This document shows positions 26,890 to 36,199 of a DNA stretch of 57,940 nucleotides, piece after piece; the first letter of the stretch is position 1; each line of letters starts with the position of its first letter. Source of the DNA: a bacterium (lineage in GTDB: Bacteria; Bacteroidota; Bacteroidia; Bacteroidales; Muribaculaceae); the NCBI GenBank assembly GCA_004563195.1, contig SFTJ01000019.1:1-57940 (forward strand), written 5' to 3'. The notes under the pieces were generated by a model, which saw nothing but the letters and a program-made list of their open reading frames with translations, was not told where the DNA came from and ran no database searches. The position numbers and the translations under genes were made by a program.

Positions 26890-27462
26890 TTAATTATTCT
26901 GTTTTGCTTGTATCACTTTTTGTATCTCGGCGGCTCGCTCATATTCCTCGCGGTCGACGCATTTTTTGAGCATTCGCTGCAGCTCTTCCACTGCATAGCG
27001 GTCGAGGCTCACTTCTGGTTGTGGCTCATCTTCTGCCACTGCGCCCTTTTCTTTGCTCTTAAAGCCTGCCGTGGTGAGTATCTCGCGGGTGGTGTAGATG
27101 GGCGCATGGGTGCGCAGTGCCATTGCCACGGCATCGGAGGTGCGCGAGTCGAGCGACACTTGTCGACCGTCGCAAGTCATCAGCATCTCCGAGAGGAACA
27201 CGCCTTCCTGAAATTTATATATAAACACCTCGTCGAGTGTTATGCCGAATGCCTTATTGATATTTGCCATAAGGTCGTGAGCAAGTGGACGCGGCGGCAC
27301 TATATTCTCCAAGCATATCGCTATGGCTTGCGCTTCGGCTGAGCCCACCACCACCGGTATGCGGTAGTACCCGCCTTCCTCGGCAAGCAGCAAGGCATAA
27401 GCGCCGCTGTGCACTTGGCTATAGGTGATGCCCAACACGTTCAGTTTCACTCTTTCGTCCAT
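26890..27462 (-). CDS. Bifunctional nuclease (BFN/DUF151) with UVR motif
   Basis: The 190-residue protein has a DUF151/BFN domain (about 1-135; VLGITYSQVHSGAYALLL, LPVVVG-like RIPVVVGSAEAQAIA, and SLDSRTSDAVAMALR) followed by a C-terminal UvrB/UvrC-type helix pair (LQRMLKKCVDREEYERAAEI). Plant BFN homologues cut RNA and DNA; bacterial roles are not well defined. The UVR motif suggests protein contact, as between UvrB and UvrC or in Clp regulators. It follows mnmA after 25 nt. Confidence 0.88.
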   Translation of the reverse strand: MDERVKLNVLGITYSQVHSGAYALLLAEEGGYYRIPVVVGSAEAQAIAICLENIVPPRPLAHDLMANINKAFGITLDEVFIYKFQEGVFLSEMLMTCDGRQVSLDSRTSDAVAMALRTHAPIYTTREILTTAGFKSKEKGAVAEDEPQPEVSLDRYAVEELQRMLKKCVDREEYERAAEIQKVIQAKQNN

Positions 27463-27487
27463 AAAAGTTTCCTCCTCAAGCTTTCGC

Positions 27488-28564
27488 TTAATCTATTTTC
27501 TGTCCTGTTATCACGCCGCTGCCGTAGCACAAATGTCCTGTGGCATCGTAGATTACGGCAAACTGTCCGGGCGCTATGCCTTGCACATCGCGCTCCGACT
27601 CTATTACATATTCTCGCTCGCCCAGGCGGGTAAATCGCGCCTTGATAAAATCGGGTGTATGGCGATTCTTAAACATTATCTCCACCGGCTCTGTCACTCC
27701 TTCCCACGGATTGCCCGAGATGAAGTGCATCTCATCGAGGTGCAATATGCGACCATACTGCTTCTCGGTGTCGTAGCCGTTGCTCACATATATCACGTTG
27801 TCCTTAGGATTCTTCTTTACCACATACCACGGACCTCCGCTCAAGCCCAAGCCTTTGCGCTGACCTATGGTGTGAAACCAAAAGCCTTTGTGCTCGCCTA
27901 TCTTCTTGCCGGTCTCGAGTTCTATGATATTGCCCTTGCGCTCACCCAAATGGCGACGTATAAAATCGTTATAGTTGATTTTTCCCAAGAAGCAGATTCC
28001 CTGGCTATCCTTGCGATAGGCATTCGGTAGTCCAGCCTCGATGGCTATGCGGCGCACCTCGGCTTTGGGCATACTCCCCAAGGGGAACATCAGGTGTTCA
28101 AGCTGTTGATAGGATATCTGTGCCAAAAAGTCGGTCTGGTCTTTCACGGGGTCGACCGCAGTGGCAAGGTATTTTGTGCCGTCGACAAAGTCGGTCGATG
28201 CATAGTGCCCGGTGGCGGTCATGTCGAATTCATGCCCCCAGCGTTGCTCAAAGTAGCCAAACTTTATCATCTTGTTGCACATCATATCGGGATTAGGTGT
28301 CAAGCCCGCACGCACTGTGCGCAGGGCATATTCCATCACGTTATCCCAATATTCTTGATGTAGCGACACCACCTCGAGCGGCAAGCCATATTTGTGCGCT
28401 ATGAGTTGGCACATCTCTATGTCTTCTTCAGCCGAGCAGTCGCCCTCGCCGTTATCCATACCTATGCGTATGTAGAACAAGTGTAGGTCGTGCCCCTCTT
28501 CCTTGAGCTTATGCACCACCACGGCGCTGTCCACTCCGCCCGATATCAATACTGCTATTCTCAT
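27488..28564 (-). CDS. mnmA: tRNA-specific 2-thiouridylase MnmA
   Basis: The 358-residue enzyme has the PP-loop SGGVDSAV (8-15), the nucleophile C96 (NPDMMCNKMIKFG) and the persulfide Cys C191 (DSQGICFLGK). It adenylates and thiolates U34 of Lys, Glu and Gln tRNAs in the cytoplasm. Length matches the family (about 360). It probably leads a five-gene set mnmA-BFN-nucleoside permease-rsmE-TPR with gaps of 25-41 nt, and may itself be cotranscribed with the DoxX gene 67 nt upstream. Confidence 0.95.
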   Translation of the reverse strand: MRIAVLISGGVDSAVVVHKLKEEGHDLHLFYIRIGMDNGEGDCSAEEDIEMCQLIAHKYGLPLEVVSLHQEYWDNVMEYALRTVRAGLTPNPDMMCNKMIKFGYFEQRWGHEFDMTATGHYASTDFVDGTKYLATAVDPVKDQTDFLAQISYQQLEHLMFPLGSMPKAEVRRIAIEAGLPNAYRKDSQGICFLGKINYNDFIRRHLGERKGNIIELETGKKIGEHKGFWFHTIGQRKGLGLSGGPWYVVKKNPKDNVIYVSNGYDTEKQYGRILHLDEMHFISGNPWEGVTEPVEIMFKNRHTPDFIKARFTRLGEREYVIESERDVQGIAPGQFAVIYDATGHLCYGSGVITGQKID

Positions 28565-28631
28565 CTTCTGCCTTTTATCGTAAATCTGTCAATTATTCTG
28601 TTGAAAAACCGCCCCATGCCGAGGCTTTGCT

Positions 28632-29129
28632 TTATGCTTCCTCGAGGGTCTTTTCCTCCTCGGTGGAACTACTGTCGTAGCTCACTATATATCGAGCCAA
28701 GATGTAGTCGAGCGATATCTTTCCGGGACCGGCAATGCCAAAAAACACCAAGATGCCGCATATCAGCATTGGCAGCATCATAGGTTGCAAGCCAAACACC
28801 TCACCTGTAGCGGTTGCCATACCGTTCATTGCCATACCCACGGCACTTGCCATTATTATGATGAGCGGAATGATTGCCACTCGGGTAAGCAATCCGAGAA
28901 TAATGAGCATAGAGCATATCAGCTCCACTGCTATCACCACGCTCACCGTGGTGCATCCTTCCATTCCACATAGCCCGGGCAAACTGCTGAACGACTCGAA
29001 ATTAGCCATCTGATTAACGCCCAATTGCAGCAAAATCACGCCTATGAATAAGCGTAGGAAAAGTCGCGACAAATTGCTGTAGGTGTGTGTCGACAAATAC
29101 ACAAACAGGCTTTTTGCAATCTTCATCAT
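28632..29129 (-). CDS. DoxX-family membrane protein
   Basis: The 165-residue protein has four hydrophobic helices and the DoxX start LSRLFLRLFIGVILLQLGVNQ. The C-terminal tail after YDSSSTEEEK is acidic and cytoplasmic in likelihood. DoxX-family proteins are small quinone-linked or redox-associated membrane proteins of ill-defined role. It is 78 nt after the DUF5106-like gene, and the pair may be a unit concerned with envelope redox state; that link is inference. Confidence 0.82.
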   Translation of the reverse strand: MMKIAKSLFVYLSTHTYSNLSRLFLRLFIGVILLQLGVNQMANFESFSSLPGLCGMEGCTTVSVVIAVELICSMLIILGLLTRVAIIPLIIIMASAVGMAMNGMATATGEVFGLQPMMLPMLICGILVFFGIAGPGKISLDYILARYIVSYDSSSTEEEKTLEEA

Positions 29130-29207
29130 GTCTCTGTGAGTTGTTGTTATAGTTTTGTGTGATTGTTTCTAATAAGTCTTGCTCGATTTTTTGGCTTCGC
29201 TCTGGCA

Positions 29208-30110
29208 TCAACCGCCAAAAGTGGCTTTGATGGCTTCGAGGTCCACATTCTTCTGAATGATGTTTTTATCCTTGTCGAGGATAATGAAGCTCGGTGTGTA
29301 GCGCACATCGTAGTCGCCTTCGACCGAGAGTTCGGGGCAAGCTCCCACAAGCCAGTTTTGAGCATAGCCCTTGGCATTATGAGCCCATTCCTTGCTATAT
29401 TTTTCGGGCGATAGGCACAGCAGTTTCACCTTGCCGCTGTCGAGAATCGAGTTGATGGCTACATCGGTGCTCAGGCGCACGCGCTGGAACGACTGGTCGG
29501 CATCGCTGTCGAGTGTAATGAAAATCATCACCATGTCGGCTTCGATGTCGGCTATCGACACCTTCTTGCCATCGGCATCGGTGTAGGTTACACTGGCGAG
29601 CGAGGCTCCGAGCTGCGTGCGATTGATGCGCTCCATCTGCTTGGCATAATACTTGCGCACGTCTTGCTTCAATTGCTTATTGCCTATCACTGCCTTGAGA
29701 AACTCGGTGTAAATCTCATCGCTCCAATATTCGGCGCCCACATTGTACAAGCCCATCTCAGCGAGCATGGCTATCTTTTCGAAATTTGCCTTATTAGTCT
29801 GTGCCTTGAAGAGGAAATCGCGTACCGATGAGATTGCCACAGTGCGATGGCAGTAGCGAAGAAATCCCAGATAATCGCGAAATGCGCCGTTAAATGCGTT
29901 CAAGTCGGCTATCGGTTTCGACAGGTCGTAGTTACCCCAAAAATTATCCACTATGTAGTTCACACGATTTTCAAATGTCTTGATGGTGTCGGGGGCCACA
30001 GGATAGGCAAAGAGTGTGGCGGGTGCTTGCACCTCATTGCTCTCTTGTGCATTTACACTATTCCAGGGCATACATGCCACGATTAATGCTAATAGAAATA
30101 ATTTCTTCAT
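29208..30110 (-). CDS. Exported DUF5106-like protein with thioredoxin-like fold lacking CxxC
   Basis: The 300-residue protein has a signal peptide (MKKLFLLALIVACMPWNSVNAQ), a helical DUF5106-type middle (about 35-165) and a C-terminal thioredoxin-like half with MVMIFITLDSD and YDVRYTPSFIILDKDKNII. Where a redox-active TlpA relative has CxxC after the first strand, this one has none, so disulfide exchange is unlikely. It may bind peptides or assist folding at the envelope. A -7-like TAATTTTG at 30173-30180 lies upstream, without a clear -33. Confidence 0.75.
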   Translation of the reverse strand: MKKLFLLALIVACMPWNSVNAQESNEVQAPATLFAYPVAPDTIKTFENRVNYIVDNFWGNYDLSKPIADLNAFNGAFRDYLGFLRYCHRTVAISSVRDFLFKAQTNKANFEKIAMLAEMGLYNVGAEYWSDEIYTEFLKAVIGNKQLKQDVRKYYAKQMERINRTQLGASLASVTYTDADGKKVSIADIEADMVMIFITLDSDADQSFQRVRLSTDVAINSILDSGKVKLLCLSPEKYSKEWAHNAKGYAQNWLVGACPELSVEGDYDVRYTPSFIILDKDKNIIQKNVDLEAIKATFGG

Positions 30111-30253
30111 TATCTAATTTTTTCGTTTATTTACAATTTAACAAGTAAAATTACTGCTTAATATCCACTGCACAAAATTATAACCCAAAAATCGGCAATT
30201 ATTCATTTTTTTTCACATAATCGGGCTACTTTTGCACTCACAAAACAAGGCAA

Positions 30254-30291
30254 GCGTCACCCGCAGCTACTATTTTCGCTGCAGATGACGC
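30254..30291 (-). terminator. Terminator at the end of the peptidoglycan-salvage operon
   Basis: On the minus strand GCGTCA (30286-30291)/TGACGC (30254-30259) and GCAGC/GCTGC (30278-30282/30263-30267) build an interrupted stem, about 40 nt after the murQ stop. The T-tract downstream is broken (TTGCCTTGTTTT). Confidence 0.65.
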
Positions 30292-30329
30292 CTTTGTATG
30301 AAATATCTATTTTTTAGGATCGAATCGAG

Positions 30330-31154
30330 TTATTCGCCCTTGGCTCCGCGATAGGCATCTACGGCGGCTTTCACCTGACCGTGAAGCAGAAGCAAGCGTT
30401 TTGCCTCTTCGTAAGGCAAACCGAGTTCTTCTACCACCATACGGGTACCACGGTCCACGAGTTTTGCGTTCGACAGCTGCATATTCACCATCTTGTTGCC
30501 TTTCACACGGCCCATCTTTATCATCACCGATGTGGTAATCATGTTGCAGATGAGTTTTTGTCCCGTGCCGCTCTTCATGCGTGAGCTGCCGGTTACATAT
30601 TCCGGTCCCACCACCATCACTATGCCTATTTCAGCCACTTCGGTGATAGGTGCCTCGGGATTGCTGCATATGCCTGCAGTGAGACAGCCAAATGCTCGCG
30701 CTGCCTTGAGCGCGCCAAGCACATAAGGTGTGGTGCCCGATGCCGCTATACCTATTACGGTATCGTTAGGCGTGATGTCGAATCCCTGCAGGTCCTTCCA
30801 GCCTTGCTCGGTATCGTCCTCGGCATTTTCCACCGGATTGCGCAGTGCTGTGTCGCCTCCGGCTATGATGCCTATCACCCACGACGGGTCCATACCGAAT
30901 GTAGGTGGAATCTCCGATGCATCGAGTACGCCCAATCGTCCCGATGTACCGGCTCCCATATAGAAGATGCGGCCGCCTTTTTTCATGCGTTCCACTATAC
31001 CGTCAACGAGCTTTTCGATTTGTGGTATTGCCGCTTCCACTGCATCAGCCACCTTGTGATCTTCTCGATTGATGTCGGTTAGTATCTCATGTGTCGACTT
31101 CTTCTCCAGATTGTCGTACAACGATGATTTTTCGCTAATTTTTTCGAATGCCAT
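30330..31154 (-). CDS. murQ: N-acetylmuramic acid 6-phosphate etherase MurQ
   Basis: The 274-residue SIS-fold protein has GAGTSGRLGVLDASEIPPTFG, placing the catalytic Glu at E81 and the second acidic residue at E112 (VENAEDD). MurQ breaks the lactyl ether of MurNAc-6-P to GlcNAc-6-P and D-lactate in the cytoplasm. It is slightly shorter than the E. coli enzyme (298). It is the last gene of a long minus-strand operon, 78 nt after murK, and matches the Tannerella forsythia murT-murK-murQ order. Confidence 0.96.
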   Translation of the reverse strand: MAFEKISEKSSLYDNLEKKSTHEILTDINREDHKVADAVEAAIPQIEKLVDGIVERMKKGGRIFYMGAGTSGRLGVLDASEIPPTFGMDPSWVIGIIAGGDTALRNPVENAEDDTEQGWKDLQGFDITPNDTVIGIAASGTTPYVLGALKAARAFGCLTAGICSNPEAPITEVAEIGIVMVVGPEYVTGSSRMKSGTGQKLICNMITTSVMIKMGRVKGNKMVNMQLSNAKLVDRGTRMVVEELGLPYEEAKRLLLLHGQVKAAVDAYRGAKGE

Positions 31155-31232
31155 GTTGATGTAAAATAATAAAATCTGTTTCTATTTCAATGGTTTTTTG
31201 TACACCTGCTGTGGGGCTATGCGAGATGTAGC

Positions 31233-32075
31233 TTATCTCGAGTGATACTTCACAAGACCCTGCATCGGGCTCTTAATAACTGTGCCTATGGTGATAAACA
31301 ATGCCGATGCGGCTTCTTCGAGAACTGGGCGATAGTGTAGCGCTACCGAGCCCACAAAGTTTACCGGCAATTCCTTATAGTTGGCATAATTTTCCACGTT
31401 GCGCACAAAGAATGCCTTAAATTCGTTGAGCACCAAGCGATGTATGGCGGGCTCTTCGATATTCTTGCTCAAGAATGGCGACAGCGATGCCAGGAAGCGG
31501 TTGCCTCCGGGTTCGCGATACACCTTCTGAATGATGGCGCCGCGGTCGAGGTTGTAGGTTTTGTAGAACTCTTCCTCGAGATGTGCAGGCAACTGGCGCT
31601 TGAGCACATCGCCCACAAGGCGCTTGCCCAACACTGCTCCACTACCCTCATCACCGAGAATGTAGCCAAGTGGCGACACATTGTCCACTATCTTCTCACC
31701 ATCGTAGTAGCACGAATTTGATCCGGTGCCGAGAATACATGCTATGCCGGGCTTGTTGCCACACAATGCGCGAGCTGCTGCCAAAAGGTCGGTGTTGATT
31801 TCCACCGTGTCTGCCTTAGGCATATTGCGGCGTATGGCGCGCTCCACTGCACTGTTGATTTCGGCATTGATGCATCCTGCTCCATAGTAATACACCTCGG
31901 TTACATCATCGGCCGAGATGTGAGGCATCAATTCCTTGGCGATGATGTCCGACATTTGATCTTCACTGAGCAACAATGCATTCATTCCTTGGGTGAACAC
32001 TTGTGCCACTCTTTCACTTCCGTTTAGCAATACCCAATCGGTTTTGGTACTGCCACAATCTGCAATTAAAATCAT
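31233..32075 (-). CDS. murK: MurNAc/GlcNAc kinase MurK (BadF/BadG/BcrA type)
   Basis: The ATG at 32075 gives 280 residues beginning MILIADCGSTKTDW, the phosphate-1 motif with D6. LGTGSNS (about 114-120) and GDEGSGAVLGK (about 140-150) complete the actin-like ATP site. In T. forsythia the matching kinase phosphorylates MurNAc before MurQ. The start overlaps the murT stop by 4 nt (ATGA), a sign of translational coupling; a longer in-frame start at 32198 would lie deep in murT. GlcNAc may be a second substrate. Confidence 0.92.
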   Translation of the reverse strand: MILIADCGSTKTDWVLLNGSERVAQVFTQGMNALLLSEDQMSDIIAKELMPHISADDVTEVYYYGAGCINAEINSAVERAIRRNMPKADTVEINTDLLAAARALCGNKPGIACILGTGSNSCYYDGEKIVDNVSPLGYILGDEGSGAVLGKRLVGDVLKRQLPAHLEEEFYKTYNLDRGAIIQKVYREPGGNRFLASLSPFLSKNIEEPAIHRLVLNEFKAFFVRNVENYANYKELPVNFVGSVALHYRPVLEEAASALFITIGTVIKSPMQGLVKYHSR

Positions 32076-33292
32076 ATCTTTATATAAATTTTCTTTTTGT
32101 ATAATACGTATCCGATGCACCACACGATGCAAACTGTGGTTATGGCATACAAGCACGATGCCATTTCCACCCAGTTCTCTCCCACTATACCCATCCACAG
32201 GTTTTTGTAGATTAGGTTATGGATTGAAACATTCTCTCCGAACCATGGTAGCTTTATTACACCGAAAAGGATGCCCACCACGCTGCCCATGAGATACATA
32301 AACAGCGGATTGATACCAAACGATTCGAAGAATCGGCACCAACGGTGATGCCCCTTTATGTCGATTACCCATATCAAGATGCCGAGCAGTGTTGCTGCCA
32401 TGCCGCAGGTCATCAGTGTATAGGTGGGCGACCACAGGTTCTTATTCAGCGGCATAGCGTAGCTCAATAGCCATGCCACCATCATCATTATCGCACCGCC
32501 AAGAAGCAAATTACGCACACGCTCGTAATTGTCCTTTATGGTGCTTATCATTTTGCCGAACAGCAAGCCTATCAGCACATGGGCTATAGCAGGAATGGTG
32601 CTGCACAAGCCTTCGGGGTCGAATGCCGGACGCAACATCTCTTGCGACCCATAACCTTGGGTAAGAGTGAGTTCTTGGGATATTTCGGCCCAATTGCCGG
32701 CATGATACATGTGCTGTGGCGTGAGTATCGCATTATCGATGCGATATATTATGTTGTCGAGCGACACTTCGTAGCCGTGGCCCAAAAGCAGCATCAGAGA
32801 GTAGACCACCAGCAATGCCGCCACTATCAACGGTATGCGCTTAAAGCTCACCGTACCGGCTATGATGGCTGTTACAAAATAGCATATACCCAAGCGCTGA
32901 AGCACACCGAGTATGCGCAAACTCTCGAGGTTGTTAACTGCTTCGGATATAGTGCCTCCACCCGACAGGGTGTAGCAGAAATGGCTGAACCATTGTATTG
33001 CCCATCCTATAAGGAAAAGCACTATGGAGCGTCGCAATATCTTCACAAACGACTTCTTGGTGAGGCGGAAATCAAATTTCTTCAGCGAGAAATAGGTGGC
33101 CGCACCCATTATGAACATAAAGAACGGAAACACCAAGTCGGTAGGTGTCAATCCGTTCCACTCGGCATGGCGCAAAGGGGCATAGATGTAACTCCACGAA
33201 CCGGGATTGTTTACCAATATCATTCCGGCTATGGTGATGCCTCGTATTATGTCGAGCGACAGTAGTCGGCTGCTTTTTGTCTGTTCTCCCAT
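32072..33292 (-). CDS. murT: MurNAc transporter MurT (DUF5009/NagX-like membrane protein)
   Basis: The 406-residue protein has about ten membrane segments and the family start RLLSLDIIRGITIAGMILVNNPG, with a conserved His-containing stretch RHAEWNGLTPTDLVFPFFMF. The family resembles heparan-alpha-glucosaminide acetyltransferase, but in T. forsythia the homologue, with MurK, imports MurNAc through the inner membrane. The gene order murT-murK-murQ is the same here. It lies 12 nt after the FAD/Fe-S oxidase gene. Function is inferred from that precedent. Confidence 0.86.
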   Translation of the reverse strand: MGEQTKSSRLLSLDIIRGITIAGMILVNNPGSWSYIYAPLRHAEWNGLTPTDLVFPFFMFIMGAATYFSLKKFDFRLTKKSFVKILRRSIVLFLIGWAIQWFSHFCYTLSGGGTISEAVNNLESLRILGVLQRLGICYFVTAIIAGTVSFKRIPLIVAALLVVYSLMLLLGHGYEVSLDNIIYRIDNAILTPQHMYHAGNWAEISQELTLTQGYGSQEMLRPAFDPEGLCSTIPAIAHVLIGLLFGKMISTIKDNYERVRNLLLGGAIMMMVAWLLSYAMPLNKNLWSPTYTLMTCGMAATLLGILIWVIDIKGHHRWCRFFESFGINPLFMYLMGSVVGILFGVIKLPWFGENVSIHNLIYKNLWMGIVGENWVEMASCLYAITTVCIVWCIGYVLYKKKIYIKI

Positions 33293-33304
33293 ATTATTCA
33301 GGTT

Positions 33305-36097
33305 TTATCTTTTTTTAGGTGTTGTACATTCATCTATCAGATACACAAGCGATTGATATGGTATGCCCGAATTGGTGGTCAACCCTATCTCGCAAGTGCG
33401 GCTATTGGAGAAGCCGCGCTTTATGCCGCCGCGTTCTATTTGCGGACGCAGTTTGCGCAGCCCGTATTCGTTGAGTTCGGGTGTAAAAAATCCCTTATCT
33501 CCGGCAAATCCACAGCAGCCCACTTCCTCCGGCACAAGCACTTGGCTCGAGCAGCGCTCGGCGAGTGCCAGCAATTTGCCCGAAATGCCCATCTTGCGCG
33601 TTGAGCATGTGAGGTGTATGGCTATAGGTTCATCGGTGCGATGGAAATCGAGATCGTCGGCCACATAGTCGTGTATAAATTCCATCAACTCCATAGGATG
33701 CACGCGCTTCATGTTCTCGCGCATGCGATGCAGACACGGACTTTGGTCGCACACCACCGGATATTTACCTCCCTCCGATGCCTTCAGCAGTGCTTCTTCG
33801 AGCTGCAAGGTCTTGCGGTCGGCTATTTCGAGCATTCCCTTGCTTTCCCATATTGTGCCGCAGCACAGATTGTGCATATTCTCGGGGAATACCACTTCCC
33901 ATCCCGATTTTTGCAAAAATGCCACTACCACATCCACCAGGTCGGCTTTCTTGCCGCCTGCCTTGCTGTAACCCATGGTCTGGTTCAAGCAACTCGGGAA
34001 GTATACCACCTTCTTGTCGCTGGGGCTCACATAGATGTCGCGGCGATAGTGTGCCGTAGGCAGCGACGGGGTCCACAATGGCATGCCTGCCTTGTGCAGG
34101 GCATTGCCCACCGAGCGCACCACCTTATCGCCAAGTATGCTCTGTGCCACTCCGGCTGCCGTGAGCAACGGCTTGAGTGCGGCAAATGTGGCTCCGAGGT
34201 TGTTGGCTACAAATTCGCCCACCTTATAACCAATGCTGCCTTGTGGAAGGGCTTCGGCACGCAGGTCGTGAATCATTTCTCCCACGTTTATCTTCATCGG
34301 GCACGAGGTGCTGCACATTCCGTCACCGGCGCAGGTTTCGTTGCCGTAATATTTAAATTGTTCTTCAAGGCGGCGCAGTCGCTCGGGGTCTTCGCCCGTG
34401 GCGCGCAATCGCGACATCTCGCGCTGCACCACTATGCGCTGGCGCGACGATAACGTAAAGCCGCAACTCATGCAGTTCACTTCGCAGAATCCACATTCTA
34501 TGCACTTGTTCACATGATCATTGGTCAGCGGCAGGGGTTTGAATCCCTTGATGTAGCATTCGGGGTCGTCGTTAAATATCACTCCCGGATTCAGTATGCC
34601 GTCGGGGTCGAACAGGTCTTTCACTTCCTTCATCAGGTTGTAAGCCTTCTCGCCCCACTCGTGCTTCACAAATGGTGCCATATTGCGACCGGTGCCGTGC
34701 TCGGCCTTGAGCGACCCGTCGTATTTATCCACCACGAGGCGTTCTATCTCAAGCATCAGATTCTGATATTTCTTCACCTCGGCCTCGGTATCGAACGATT
34801 GGGCTATGATGAAGTGATAATTGCCTTCGAGGGCATGGCCATAGATGCACGAATCGTCATAGCCGTGCTTCAACAGCATCTCTTCGAGGTCTTGGGTGGC
34901 TTGGGTGAGGTCTTCGATGTGGAATGCTATATCCTCTATTATCACCGTGGTGCCGAGTTTTCGGGTTCCGCCCACCGAGGGGAAGATGCCTGAGCGAATT
35001 GCCCAATACTTGGAGTATTCGGCGGGATTGTCGGTGAAATTGGCGGGCACATATAGGTTGAAGGGCTCTATCAGCTTCTTTATCGCCTCTATGTTGGCTT
35101 CGAGTTGTTCTTTTGTATCGGCTTTAGTCTCGGTAAGCACTGCCGTGAGGCCTTCGCCGGTGGGGTCGTCGACCGAGGAGAGCGATTTCTTGTCGAGTAT
35201 CTCGGCGCTGAACACGGGTCCGGGCTTCATTGCCACTACGGCATCGCAGGCTTCTTTCATGGTCGAGAAGTAGAGCATTGCGCTCGCCGAGTGCTTGTAG
35301 AGGTGACCGGTTTTCATAGTGAATTGGCTACCGAAGGCAAGCGTTCCCTCCGAACCCACCAAAAGGTGTGCAATTATATCAAAGGGGTCGGTATACATCA
35401 CAAACGGGTAGATATTAAGCCCGGTGACGTTCTTTATCGAGTATTTGCGGCGAATGCGATTGGCGAGTGCTTCATCTGCCATGACTCTGTCGCGCAATTC
35501 TTCGATTTTCTTTATAAACTGTGGATGCGTACGCGCAAATTCTTCGCGGCTTGCGGCATCGCCGGTGTCGAGAATCGTGCCGTCGGCAAGCACCAGGCGG
35601 GCACTTATCAGTTCGCGGTCGCTATTGGCGTGCGTGCCGCAATTCATGCCCGAAGCATTGTTCATCACTATGCCTCCCACCATTGCCGACTTCTTCGATG
35701 CGGGGTCGGGACTGAATATCTTGCCGTAAGGAGCCAATATCTCATTCACGCGCTGTCCCACGATGCCGGGCTGCAACTTGATGCTCTCGGCATCGGCCGA
35801 CACTTCATAGTTTTCCCAATTCTTTCCCGCCACGATGAGTATCGAGTCGGTGATGGCTTGCCCCGACAGACTCGTTCCGGCGGCTCTGAAGGTTACCGGC
35901 AAGTGCATATCGCTCGCATCTTTGAGCAGACGCGACACTTCGTCTTCGTCTTTCGAGCGTACCACTATTTGAGGCAAGCGGCGGTAGAATCCTGCATCTG
36001 TTCCCCACGCCAAGCAGTGCAAATCGTCGGTATAGAGCCGCTCGGCGGGTATGTAGGTGGCTACCCTATCATAGTATTGTTTGTACTTTGCATCCAT
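33305..36097 (-). CDS. FAD/Fe-S oxidase, GlcD-GlcF-like fusion (probable D-lactate dehydrogenase)
   Basis: The 930-residue protein has an FAD_binding_4 domain (about 40-190; RAAGTSLSGQ and SAMVGGIVMNNASG), an FAD-oxidase C-terminal domain (about 250-510), two 4Fe-4S-type Cys clusters (CIECGFCEVNC about 527-540; CAGDGMCSTSC about 586-597) and two CCG domains (CCGTIWE about 743, EVGCCGFAGDKG about 859). This is the layout of quinone-linked D-lactate or glycolate dehydrogenases with fused GlcD and GlcF parts. It lacks a signal peptide or membrane helix. Lying 12 nt before murT in an operon whose last enzyme releases D-lactate makes D-lactate to pyruvate the likely reaction, with electrons to the quinone pool. 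Substrate is inferred from context. Confidence 0.9.
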   Translation of the reverse strand: MDAKYKQYYDRVATYIPAERLYTDDLHCLAWGTDAGFYRRLPQIVVRSKDEDEVSRLLKDASDMHLPVTFRAAGTSLSGQAITDSILIVAGKNWENYEVSADAESIKLQPGIVGQRVNEILAPYGKIFSPDPASKKSAMVGGIVMNNASGMNCGTHANSDRELISARLVLADGTILDTGDAASREEFARTHPQFIKKIEELRDRVMADEALANRIRRKYSIKNVTGLNIYPFVMYTDPFDIIAHLLVGSEGTLAFGSQFTMKTGHLYKHSASAMLYFSTMKEACDAVVAMKPGPVFSAEILDKKSLSSVDDPTGEGLTAVLTETKADTKEQLEANIEAIKKLIEPFNLYVPANFTDNPAEYSKYWAIRSGIFPSVGGTRKLGTTVIIEDIAFHIEDLTQATQDLEEMLLKHGYDDSCIYGHALEGNYHFIIAQSFDTEAEVKKYQNLMLEIERLVVDKYDGSLKAEHGTGRNMAPFVKHEWGEKAYNLMKEVKDLFDPDGILNPGVIFNDDPECYIKGFKPLPLTNDHVNKCIECGFCEVNCMSCGFTLSSRQRIVVQREMSRLRATGEDPERLRRLEEQFKYYGNETCAGDGMCSTSCPMKINVGEMIHDLRAEALPQGSIGYKVGEFVANNLGATFAALKPLLTAAGVAQSILGDKVVRSVGNALHKAGMPLWTPSLPTAHYRRDIYVSPSDKKVVYFPSCLNQTMGYSKAGGKKADLVDVVVAFLQKSGWEVVFPENMHNLCCGTIWESKGMLEIADRKTLQLEEALLKASEGGKYPVVCDQSPCLHRMRENMKRVHPMELMEFIHDYVADDLDFHRTDEPIAIHLTCSTRKMGISGKLLALAERCSSQVLVPEEVGCCGFAGDKGFFTPELNEYGLRKLRPQIERGGIKRGFSNSRTCEIGLTTNSGIPYQSLVYLIDECTTPKKR

Positions 36098-36141
36098 TTA
36101 TGTAAAAAACTCTTATTATAAAAAGTATGGTTTAGGCATCG

Positions 36142-36166
36142 AGGCGGCACTCGGGTGGTGCCACCT
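36142..36166 (-). other. Hairpin between namZ and the FAD/Fe-S oxidase gene
   Basis: A 9-bp stem (36142-36150/36158-36166, one G-U on the minus strand) lies in the 102-nt gap. In the mRNA sense it has no following U-run, so it is more likely an RNA stability or processing element than a terminator. Read from the plus strand it would be followed by five T. Confidence 0.45.
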
Positions 36167-36199
36167 TTTTGCCTTTTGGTTTCGGTTGAGAGGCGAAGA

